A stretch of DNA of 7,403 nucleotides from Anaerolineae bacterium. GTDB taxonomy: Bacteria > Chloroflexota > Anaerolineae > JADYZS01. The position numbers and the translations under genes were made by a program. Every line of letters begins with the position of its first letter. Within the stretch, counting starts at the first letter, position 1. The notes under the pieces are model-generated. The model did not search any database. It saw nothing but the letters and a program-made list of their open reading frames with translations, and had not been told where the DNA came from. The stretch is from positions 1-7,403 of the forward strand of contig JADYZS010000482.1 of assembly GCA_020853075.1 (NCBI GenBank). Reading direction: 5' to 3'. Shown here one piece after another: positions 1 to 4,999 of the stretch.

Positions 1-694
1 CCAGGCCGATGAAGAGCGTCACCTGCAAGTGGCCCGCCAGCGTGCCGATGCCCAGGAGCGCGCCCGCCGCAACGGCCCAGCGTGCCTCTCTGCGTGTGAG
101 GGCCCGCTCGTAGGCCCAGAAAACCCACGGCAGCCAGGCGGCGACGGCGATGAGATTCAGGTTGCCGAAGTGGATGATGTAGAGGTCGGAGAACATAAAG
201 GCAACCGCGCCTGCCAGGGAAGCCATCCGACCTGCGCGACCCCGCAGGAAGAGATAAGTCCCCAGGCCCGCCCACCAGACGTGGAAGATGCTCAGCATCT
301 CCAGCGAACGGTAGGAGACGGCTGGCCCCAAGAGCCAGACGGCCCAATTGATAGGATAGAAGAGGCCCGCCTGAATCTCACCGATGAAGGGCGCGCCGCC
401 GTAGAGGTAGGGATTCCAGAGAGGGAGGACGCCGCGTTGCAGGTTGGCCTGGGCGAAGCGATAGAGAGGGAGGAGAAAGGAAGCCATATCGCCGCCGTCG
501 GCAGGCATGTAGGCGTCGCCCGCGACGAGTCGCCAGAAGAAGCCCACGGCAGCCAGGGCGAGAAGCCCCCCGGCGACGACGTCCTGGGGATGGGGCCATG
601 CCTGCCGCCCGCGCCAGTGCAGGGCGCGCGTCATCACGTAGAGAACGAGCCAGACGGCAAGGAGAACGATGAGCGTCACAAAGCCATTATACAT
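1..694 (-). CDS. YfhO-like polytopic membrane protein, N-terminal part (runs off the left edge)
   Basis: The reverse strand is open from an ATG at 694 to the window edge, giving the first 231 residues of a larger protein. There are many hydrophobic segments, roughly residues 4-22, 40-56, 108-124, 135-150, 158-176, 180-195 and 206-228, so it is an integral inner-membrane protein. Between the second and third segments lies a polar loop with MPADGGDMASF (63-73) and LPLWNPYLYGGAPF (90-103). This arrangement is typical of YfhO-like and related GT-C-type glycosyltransferase proteins, which usually have 600-900 residues and often act in surface glycan or teichoic acid glycosylation. The substrate cannot be told. 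No strong ribosome binding site precedes the ATG. A TATAAT occurs at codons 2-3 (691-686), so a later start is possible, but the first hydrophobic segment favours this one. The gene is divergent from the cysteine desulfurase. The family call is from motif memory; the membrane nature is clear. Confidence 0.8.
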   Translation of the reverse strand, partial: MYNGFVTLIVLLAVWLVLYVMTRALHWRGRQAWPHPQDVVAGGLLALAAVGFFWRLVAGDAYMPADGGDMASFLLPLYRFAQANLQRGVLPLWNPYLYGGAPFIGEIQAGLFYPINWAVWLLGPAVSYRSLEMLSIFHVWWAGLGTYLFLRGRAGRMASLAGAVAFMFSDLYIIHFGNLNLIAVAAWLPWVFWAYERALTRREARWAVAAGALLGIGTLAGHLQVTLFIGL

Positions 695-722
695 CGCTAC
701 GACACACACGCAAAGACAACCC

Positions 723-751
723 TTGACAGGGGGTAGGGGGGATGTTAGAAT
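723..751 (+). promoter_or_regulatory. Sigma70-type promoter for the cysteine desulfurase operon
   Basis: TTGACA (723-728, perfect -35) is followed after exactly 17 bases by TAGAAT (746-751, 5 of 6 matches to the -10 consensus). Transcription would begin near 757-759. That is only a few bases before a possible GTG start at 761 and about 30 bases before the ATG at 788. It faces away from the divergent membrane protein gene and is the only strong promoter seen upstream of the gene series that ends with mnmA. No operator-like inverted repeat overlaps it. Confidence 0.75.
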
Positions 752-787
752 CTGAGCCAGGTGGCAAAGATTGATGAAAGCGTGGTC

Positions 788-1978
788 ATGGTGATGGGTA
801 CACAACAGGTTATTTATCTGGATCATGCAGCGACGACGGCGGTGGATGCGCGGGTTTTGGCGGCGATGCTCCCTTTCTGGACGGAACGCTACGGCAACGC
901 GTCCAGCCTGCACCGGCTGGGTCGGGATGCGGCCCACGCGCTGGACGAGGCACGGCGCAGCGTGGCGCAAGTGCTCGCCTGCAAACCTGGCGAGATTGTC
1001 TTCACCGGCTGCGGGTCGGAGAGTGACAACCTGGCCGTGCGCGGCGTAGCGATGGCGCAGCAGGCGCGCGGGCGGGGCCGGCACATCGTCGCGTCGGCGG
1101 TGGAGCATCACGCAGTCGGTCATACGGTGCAGGAGTTGGTTGAACACTACGACTTTGAGGCTACTTTCGTAGGGGTAGATCGCACCGGGCGGGTGAACCC
1201 TGACGACGTGGCGCGCGCCCTACGATCCGACACGGTGCTGGTGAGCATCATGTACGCCAACAACGAGGTGGGCACGATCCAGCCGCTGGCGGAGATCGGG
1301 CGCATCTGCCGGGCACGGGAGATTCCTTTCCACACCGATGCGGTGCAGGCGGGCGGCTGGCTCCCGCTGGACGTGGACGCGCTTCAGGTGGACCTCCTCT
1401 CCCTCGGCGCGCACAAGTTCTGCGGCCCCAAGGGCGTTGGCGCGCTCTACCTGCGCCAGGGGACGCCGCTGTGGCCGGTGCAGACGGGCGGCGGCCATGA
1501 AGGCGGGCGGCGCGCCGGTACGGAGAATGTGCCCTACATCGTGGGGTTGGCGACCGCGCTGCGCCTGGCCCACGAGGAGCGGGAGGCAGAAAACCGGCGC
1601 ATCGCGGCGATGCGGGATAGGCTCATCGCGGGCGTGCTGGCGTGTGTGTCCGACACCTACCTGACCGGCCATCCGGCAGAGCGGCTCCCCAACAGCGCCA
1701 GTTTCGTCATCCGTGGCGTGGAGGTAGAGGGCATCCTCATCGGCCTTGACCTGGAAGGGATCTGCGCCTCCAGCGGCTCGGCCTGCAACAGCGCGTCGGC
1801 CAAGCCGTCCCACGTCCTGACGGCGATGGGGCTGACGTCGCCCGACGTCTATGGGCATCTGCGCCTGACGCTGGGCCACGAAAATACCGATGCCGACGTG
1901 GATAGGCTGCTGAGCGCCTTGCCGGGGATGGTGGCGCGGCTGCGGGCGCACGCGCCGATGGCGGCTTTCAAGCAGTGA
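788..1978 (+). CDS. nifS: Cysteine desulfurase (NifS/IscS family, group I)
   Basis: This PLP-dependent enzyme takes sulfur from L-cysteine, leaving alanine and an enzyme persulfide used for Fe-S clusters and tRNA thiolation. It is cytosolic. Numbered from ATG 788 (396 aa), the visible landmarks are: YLDHAATT near the N-terminus; the VEHHAV histidine pair (His107 probably stacks on PLP); HTDAVQ with Asp185, which contacts the pyridine nitrogen; AHKFCGPKG with the Schiff-base Lys210; RAGTEN (242-247); and SSGSACNSAS with the catalytic Cys333. SSGSAC on a long loop is the group I signature. Length is normal for the family. The frame is open back to GTG 761 (405 aa), but the promoter at 723-751 would make that transcript almost leaderless. 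ATG 788 or 794 fits the family N-terminus better, though the ribosome binding site (gaaag, 775-779) is weak. Its likely sulfur acceptor, MnmA, lies downstream beyond two toxin-antitoxin pairs. The symbol could equally be iscS. Confidence 0.95.
   Translation: MVMGTQQVIYLDHAATTAVDARVLAAMLPFWTERYGNASSLHRLGRDAAHALDEARRSVAQVLACKPGEIVFTGCGSESDNLAVRGVAMAQQARGRGRHIVASAVEHHAVGHTVQELVEHYDFEATFVGVDRTGRVNPDDVARALRSDTVLVSIMYANNEVGTIQPLAEIGRICRAREIPFHTDAVQAGGWLPLDVDALQVDLLSLGAHKFCGPKGVGALYLRQGTPLWPVQTGGGHEGGRRAGTENVPYIVGLATALRLAHEEREAENRRIAAMRDRLIAGVLACVSDTYLTGHPAERLPNSASFVIRGVEVEGILIGLDLEGICASSGSACNSASAKPSHVLTAMGLTSPDVYGHLRLTLGHENTDADVDRLLSALPGMVARLRAHAPMAAFKQ
1931..1956 (+). repeat. Direct repeat copy 1: 3' end of the cysteine desulfurase gene
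   Basis: These 26 bases encode VARLRAHA plus the start of the next codon near the C-terminus of the cysteine desulfurase. They recur at 2691-2716 with one mismatch (C1949 against T2709). Weaker similarity continues: both copies reach a TGA stop in the same frame, then gaggaaag (1982-1989 and 2739-2746) as ribosome binding site, then the ATG of an antitoxin gene 14 or 15 bases after the stop. Confidence 0.9.
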
Positions 1979-1992
1979 ATTGAGGAAAGAAC

Positions 1993-2214
1993 ATGTCAAT
2001 CACTACTTATCATGAAGTATTAAGCCGAGCGCAGGATCTTTCGCCTGCTGACCAACTGCGGCTGCTAGAAGAATTGGCCGCAATCGTTCGCCGTCAGATC
2101 ACGCCACAGCCACGGCGAAGCCTCCTGGAACTGCAAGGATTGGGCAAGGAAGTTTGGCAGGGGATAGATGCTCAAGAATACGTGAATCAGGAGCGCGCGT
2201 CGTGGAATGGTTAG
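1993..2214 (+). CDS. VapB-like antitoxin, partner of the PIN toxin
   Basis: This is a 73-residue protein whose function is inferred mainly from its place directly before a PIN-domain gene. The N-terminal half is a predicted amphipathic helix pair around LSPADQLRLLEELAAIV (residues 16-32). The C-terminal part, LELQGLGKEVWQGIDAQEYV, with RERASWNG-like residues to the end, is a pattern I recall from small VapB/DUF2281-like antitoxins of Chloroflexota and cyanobacteria. The acidic and tryptophan-containing tail is the part expected to lie in the toxin groove. No clear DNA-binding domain is visible, though small antitoxins of this sort usually autoregulate. A good ribosome binding site (gaggaaag, 1982-1989) lies before the ATG, which is 14 bases after the cysteine desulfurase stop, so the two are probably co-transcribed. 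Its last 13 bases overlap the toxin gene. The DNA is visibly less GC-rich than its neighbour. Confidence 0.8.
   Translation: MSITTYHEVLSRAQDLSPADQLRLLEELAAIVRRQITPQPRRSLLELQGLGKEVWQGIDAQEYVNQERASWNG
2189..2193 (+). promoter_or_regulatory. Ribosome binding site that sets the PIN toxin start
   Basis: AGGAG lies inside the antitoxin coding sequence, 8 bases before GTG 2202. It decides between that GTG and the longer in-frame extension from 2154, which would add 16 residues (MAGDRCSR...) that do not resemble a PIN N-terminus. The overlap implies translational coupling of toxin to antitoxin. Confidence 0.7.
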
Positions 2215-2651
2215 CTGCATTACGGGGAAAACTGGTAGGATTGGATACCGCGCCCCTGATTTACTTCATTGAGGAGGACCAAACCTATCTGGAAACGGTT
2301 CGTCCTTTCTTTGACGCAATAGAACGCGGTGAGTTGATGGCCGTCACCTCTGTTGTGACTCTGCTAGAGGTGCTGGTCCAGCCTTTGCGCCGTGGGGATG
2401 AGAGGCTGGCCCAACAGTATCGCGACATTCTGCTCAATGCAGAAGGTCTGACTACGGTCATGGTTTCTCAAGATATTGCTGGGAAAGCGGCGCTACTTCG
2501 CGCGACCTACAACATCCGTACGCCCGATGCTATTCAGATAGCAACGGCGATTCATGGTGGAGCATCGTTTTTCCTGACCAACGATGCTCGCCTGCCATCC
2601 TTACCTGACCTTAAGACATTAGTATTGGATAGATTGAGGGAACATAGGTAG
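2202..2651 (+). CDS. vapC: PIN-domain ribonuclease toxin (VapC family)
   Basis: This is a 149-residue, Mg2+-dependent endoribonuclease toxin, normally neutralised by the preceding antitoxin; most VapC proteins cut tRNA or rRNA, but the target here is unknown. The four acidic residues of the PIN active site are all present: Asp15 (GLDTAPLIYFIEE), Glu56 (SVVTLLEVLVQP), Asp109 (RTPDAIQIATAI) and Asp128 (FFLTNDARL). The spacing and length suit a complete, probably active PIN domain. The start is taken as GTG 2202, with AGGAG 8 bases upstream, overlapping the antitoxin by 13 bases. After its TAG stop the same frame continues as the cysteine desulfurase relic. No separate promoter was seen, so the pair probably depends on readthrough from the cysteine desulfurase promoter plus coupling. 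Confidence 0.9.
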   Translation: MEWLAALRGKLVGLDTAPLIYFIEEDQTYLETVRPFFDAIERGELMAVTSVVTLLEVLVQPLRRGDERLAQQYRDILLNAEGLTTVMVSQDIAGKAALLRATYNIRTPDAIQIATAIHGGASFFLTNDARLPSLPDLKTLVLDRLREHR

Positions 2652-2657
2652 CCGGAG

Positions 2658-2735
2658 GCAGACCAGATGAGCTCCAACCTGTATGCTGACGTGGCGCGGC
2701 TGCGGGCGTACGCGCCAGTAGGGCAGCGGGGGTGA
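2658..2735 (+). pseudogene. Relic of a cysteine desulfurase C-terminus
   Basis: In the frame ending at TGA 2733-2735 this stretch reads ADQMSSNLYAD, then VARLRAYAPVGQRG and stop. The intact gene ends VDRLLSALPGM, then VARLRAHAPMAAFKQ and stop. The two align without gaps over the first 19 positions or so: near identity in VARLRA-x-AP, weaker identity (D, S, L, polar residues) before it, and diverged last residues. The frame is that of the PIN gene, directly after its TAG. An ATG at 2667 preceded by GGAGG (2654-2658, 8-base spacing) could allow translation of a 22-residue peptide, but relic status is the simpler reading. It shows that a nifS-type 3' end once lay directly before the second antitoxin gene. 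Confidence 0.7.
2691..2716 (+). repeat. Direct repeat copy 2: nifS-tail relic
   Basis: This matches 1931-1956 at 25 of 26 bases in the same orientation, 760 bases further on. The two copies bracket exactly one antitoxin-toxin pair, which makes this repeat a candidate boundary of an inserted or recombined segment. Confidence 0.9.
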
Positions 2736-2750
2736 GACGAGGAAAGTAAC

Positions 2751-2969
2751 ATGAATAACACAGTGGCACAGATGACCAAAGAAGAACTGAGAGAGATGAT
2801 TGAGGAATCTTTAGAGCAGAAGTTGCTAGAGATACTCGGTGACCCCGATGAAGGGCTAGAACTCAGAAAGTCGGTGCGGGAGAGATTACTGCGCCAGAAA
2901 GAAGCGGTCGCAAAGGGCGAGCGCGGCGAGTTACTGGAAGATGTGGTGAAGCGACTGGGACTACAATAA
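2751..2969 (+). CDS. Putative antitoxin of the RelE-type toxin
   Basis: This is a 72-residue, highly charged and probably mostly helical protein. Its visible core is LLEILGDPDEGLELRKSVRE (25-44), followed by a basic stretch and KGERGELLEDVVKRLGL to the end. I recall this LGDPDxGLELR...GERGE pattern from small proteins placed before RelE/ParE toxins in Chloroflexota and cyanobacteria; it is not a classical RelB, PHD or ribbon-helix-helix sequence. Function is inferred from position: the RelE-type ORF begins 4 bases after its stop. The ribosome binding site is gaggaaag (2739-2746), part of the duplicated nifS-tail context. The antitoxin appears intact although its toxin is broken, as expected if loss of the toxin came first. 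Autoregulation is common for such pairs, but no operator is visible. Confidence 0.75.
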   Translation: MNNTVAQMTKEELREMIEESLEQKLLEILGDPDEGLELRKSVRERLLRQKEAVAKGERGELLEDVVKRLGLQ

Positions 2970-2973
2970 CCCT

Positions 2974-3237
2974 ATGTATCGCATCCACATTTTGGACACG
3001 GCTACTCGCGCTCTGGAACGCCTGGACAAACCCGTTGCCCGCCGCATTGTTGAGCGCATCAACTGGCTGGCCGCGAACCTGGACGATACCAAACTAGAGC
3101 CAATGACCGGCGACCTGGTAGGATTGTACAAATTCCGAGTGGGCGACTATCGCATCCTGTATGAGATTGTCAAGTAGGAACAGACCATCGTAATTCACAT
3201 AATCGGTCATCGTAGAGAAGTTTATCGGAAGCAGTAA
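2974..3237 (+). pseudogene. RelE/ParE-type toxin interrupted by an in-frame TAG
   Basis: The first 67 codons (to TAG 3175-3177) give the N-terminal three quarters of a RelE-fold toxin: an alternating YRIHIL strand, a helical pair with LDKPVARRIVERINWLAANL, then TGDLVGLYKFRVGDYRILYEI. The same frame continues after the TAG as EQTIVIHIIGHRREVYRKQ and ends at TAATAA (3235-3240). Removing the stop gives an 87-residue protein, the normal length of the family, with the expected last strand and the R-R-E-V-Y tail. In E. coli RelE the tail carries Arg81 and Tyr87, which take part in mRNA cleavage, so the 67-residue product should be weak or inactive. CAG to TAG would be one transition. No other damage is visible, so the event is recent, or the stop is read through, or it is a base-calling error. 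The intact reading frame would end 10 bases before mnmA, which suits an operon. Confidence 0.8.
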
Positions 3238-3247
3238 TAAGAAGAAG

Positions 3248-4324
3248 ATGAAAGATCGCGTCGTTGTCGCCATGAGTGGCGGGGTGGATAGCAGCGTCGC
3301 CGCGGCGCTGCTGGTAGAACAAGGCTACGAGGTCGTCGGCGTGATGCTGCGCCTGTGGGCCGAACTGAGCGCGGGCGAGGAGAGCCTGAACCGCTGCTGC
3401 TCGCCCGCAGCGGTGGACGACGCCCGGCGCGTTGCCGCGCACCTGGGCATCCCCTTTTACCTGCGCAACGTGGAGGAGACCTTCAAAGAGCGCGTCGTGG
3501 ATCCCTTCATCGCCGTCTATGCCGCCGGAGAGACGCCGAACCCCTGCCTGGCTTGCAATCGCGACATCCGGTTTGATTCGCTCCTGCGCTACGCCCTGGG
3601 CCTGGGCGCGACGTACCTGGCGACCGGGCACTACGCTCGCGTCCGCCGCGGGCCCGATGGCCGCTACCAGCTTCTCAAGGGCGTGTACGACCGCAAAGAC
3701 CAGTCTTATCCGCTTCACGTCTTGGGGCAGGCACAACTGGCCCACGCCCTCTTTCCGTTGGGCGAATACACCAAGCCCCAGGTGCGAGAGATGGCCCGCG
3801 CCCGCGGCCTCCCCGTCGCGGAAAAAGCCGAAAGCCAGGAACTCTGCTTCGTTGCCGACGATGATTACCGCCGCTTCCTGCGCGACTGGGCTCCCCAGGC
3901 GGCGCGGCCTGGCCCCATCCTGGATCGCGCGGGACGCGTCCTGGGCGAGCACCAGGGCCTTCCCTTCTATACCATCGGCCAGCGCAAGGGGATCGGCCTC
4001 TCGTCGCCCGTGCCGCTCTACGTCCTCAAACTGGATGCCAGCCGCAACGCGCTGATCGTCGGCACAGCCGAGGAACTTGGGCAGAGGGAGTTGACCGCGC
4101 GGCAGGTGAACTGGATCGCCGGGGCGCCGCCTACCGGCCCCATCGCCGTCGCCGCCCGCATCCGCTACAAGGCGCAGGATGTCCCGGCTACCGTGACGCC
4201 GCTGCCGGATAGCCGCGCGTCCGCTTCTTTCGCGACCGCGCTGCGCGATATCACGCCAGGCCAGGCTGTCGTCTTTTATGATGGCGAGGTCTGCCTGGGC
4301 GGCGGCATCATTGAGCCGTCGTAA
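3248..4324 (+). CDS. mnmA: tRNA-specific 2-thiouridylase MnmA
   Basis: MnmA adenylates uridine 34 of the tRNAs for Lys, Glu and Gln and replaces O2 with sulfur to give s2U34, needed for accurate decoding; it is cytosolic. Visible landmarks are: the PP-loop SGGVDSS (10-16) for ATP; NPCLACNRDIRF (98-109) with Cys100 and Cys103; ATGHYAR (125-131); KDQSYPLHVL (150-159); ESQELCFV with Cys200; and FYTIGQRKGIG in the central domain. A beta-barrel C-terminal domain ends in GEVCLGGGIIEPS. At 358 residues it is full length. Cys103 and Cys200 match the catalytic pair Cys102/Cys199 of E. coli. The extra Cys100 stands where the E. coli type has Asp, giving a CxxC-plus-C set. The start ATG 3248 directly precedes the conserved N-terminus, behind a weak purine-rich site. 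The upstream cysteine desulfurase is the probable sulfur source. Confidence 0.97.
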   Translation: MKDRVVVAMSGGVDSSVAAALLVEQGYEVVGVMLRLWAELSAGEESLNRCCSPAAVDDARRVAAHLGIPFYLRNVEETFKERVVDPFIAVYAAGETPNPCLACNRDIRFDSLLRYALGLGATYLATGHYARVRRGPDGRYQLLKGVYDRKDQSYPLHVLGQAQLAHALFPLGEYTKPQVREMARARGLPVAEKAESQELCFVADDDYRRFLRDWAPQAARPGPILDRAGRVLGEHQGLPFYTIGQRKGIGLSSPVPLYVLKLDASRNALIVGTAEELGQRELTARQVNWIAGAPPTGPIAVAARIRYKAQDVPATVTPLPDSRASASFATALRDITPGQAVVFYDGEVCLGGGIIEPS

Positions 4325-4337
4325 AGATACGAGATAG

Positions 4338-4598
4338 ATGCGCCTCTTCATCCCTCCTGCCCTCTTCCTTTCCATTCTCATCGCGCTCCTGTATGCCTGT
4401 CTCTATCATTTGATCCAGGGACGCACCTTGCGCGAACTCCTGTTGGCGTTCCTGGTAAGCATCCTCGGCTTCGGCCTGGGCCAGGTGATAGGCATGGTAG
4501 CCGGTCTCCCCTTCCCCGCGCTGGGACAGGTGCATCTGCTAGAGGGGACGGCAGCCTGCTGGACCGCGCTCTATATTGCGAGGCGGCTTAATCTATGA
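4338..4598 (+). CDS. Small conserved-type membrane protein, function unknown
   Basis: This 86-residue protein has two clear hydrophobic segments (about residues 4-25 and 33-56) and a weaker third (about 64-80). It ends with a basic tail, ARRLNL, so an integral membrane protein with two or three helices is expected. The loop between the first two segments, HLIQGRTLREL, is charged. The second segment is glycine-rich (GFGLGQVIGMVAG), as in tightly packed helices. I recognise no enzymatic motif and no family name. It begins 13 bases after mnmA, in the same direction, so it is probably the last gene of that transcript. There is no strong ribosome binding site, only a purine-rich gagatag. Its stop codon lies within the promoter of the next gene. 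Confidence 0.7.
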   Translation: MRLFIPPALFLSILIALLYACLYHLIQGRTLRELLLAFLVSILGFGLGQVIGMVAGLPFPALGQVHLLEGTAACWTALYIARRLNL

Positions 4599-4604
4599 TA
4601 GAAT
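4576..4604 (+). promoter_or_regulatory. Extended -10 promoter for the DUF948-YtxH pair
   Basis: TTGCGA (4576-4581, 4 of 6 to the -35 consensus), a 17-base spacer and TAGAAT (4599-4604) preceded by TGA (4596-4598) form an extended -10 promoter. The -10 hexamer and spacer length are the same as for the promoter at 723-751. Transcription would begin near 4611, leaving a leader of about 20 bases containing ggagag (4622-4627), the ribosome binding site of the next gene. The TG of the extended element belongs to the stop codon of the preceding gene. Confidence 0.6.
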
Positions 4605-4632
4605 CTTGAAGTAGAGGCTCACGGAGAGAAGC

Positions 4633-4974
4633 ATGACAGCCACCATTCGGGATATCGCGATCATTGTCCTGGCTCTGGAGTCCGTCGTCATCGGTGCCAT
4701 CCTCATCATTCTCACCATCCAGGTATGGCAGTTGGTGCGGCTCCTGCGCCACGAGATCAAGCCGATCCTGGAATCCACTCAGGAAACCGTGGGGACGGTG
4801 CGTGGCACGGCTAACTTCCTGGGCCACCACCTGGTCAATCCTGTGGTGCGCGTCGCTGGCTATGCCTCCGGCGTGCGCCAGGCTGTCCGCACCCTGGCCG
4901 GGTTCCGGCGGTCATCCCCAGGGTCTCCAGATAACCCGCCGCCGACTAATGGCCGGGGCACGGGTGAGCCTTGA
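4633..4974 (+). CDS. DUF948-like single-pass membrane protein
   Basis: This 113-residue protein has one long N-terminal membrane segment (about residues 7-29, IIVLALESVVIGAILIILTI). A helical cytoplasmic part follows, LVRLLRHEIKPILESTQETV (35-54), with a VGTVRGTANFLGHHLVNP stretch. The tail is disordered and rich in Pro, Gly and Ser (from about 93). The membrane anchor followed by polar helix with regularly spaced T/V residues resembles DUF948 proteins, which are often found beside YtxH proteins and annotated as general stress proteins; no biochemical role is known. The gene has its own promoter (4576-4604) and ribosome binding site (ggagag, 4622-4627). The YtxH gene starts 25 bases after its stop, so the two form an operon. 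The family call is by resemblance; the membrane topology is clear. Confidence 0.8.
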   Translation: MTATIRDIAIIVLALESVVIGAILIILTIQVWQLVRLLRHEIKPILESTQETVGTVRGTANFLGHHLVNPVVRVAGYASGVRQAVRTLAGFRRSSPGSPDNPPPTNGRGTGEP

Positions 4975-4984
4975 GTCTTATGTT

Positions 4985-4991
4985 AAGGAGG
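4985..4991 (+). promoter_or_regulatory. Strong ribosome binding site of the YtxH gene
   Basis: AAGGAGG lies 8 bases before ATG 5000 and is the best Shine-Dalgarno sequence in the window. It rules out the long in-frame extension upstream to 4664, which is a shadow of the preceding gene. It implies that YtxH is made in larger amounts than its partner. Confidence 0.9.
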
Positions 4992-4999
4992 ATGGAACC

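Noticed and set aside
686..707. TATAAT (691-686, reverse strand) with TTGCGT 16 bases upstream as promoter of the YfhO-like gene
   Set aside because: The -10 is perfect, but it overlaps codons 2-3 of the gene and the -35 matches only 3 of 6; using it would remove the first membrane segment or require a leaderless GTG start.
29..736. Long forward ORF of 235 codons
   Set aside because: It is the antisense shadow of the YfhO-like membrane protein; the product is charged, low in hydrophobic residues and has no domain, whereas the reverse frame gives coherent membrane segments.
3167..3203. TTGTCA (3167-3172) and CATAAT (3198-3203) as a promoter for mnmA
   Set aside because: The spacing is 25 bases, too long for a sigma70 promoter; better-spaced -10 candidates match poorly.
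3170..4381. Reverse ORF of 403 codons opposite mnmA
   Set aside because: It lies opposite mnmA, whose motifs are unambiguous. The reverse product is Gly/Arg/Ala-rich without motifs, as expected of antisense frames in GC-rich genes.
4664..4999. N-terminal extension of the YtxH gene by 112 codons
   Set aside because: The extension is the other frame of the DUF948-like gene, and AAGGAGG before ATG 5000 marks the true start.
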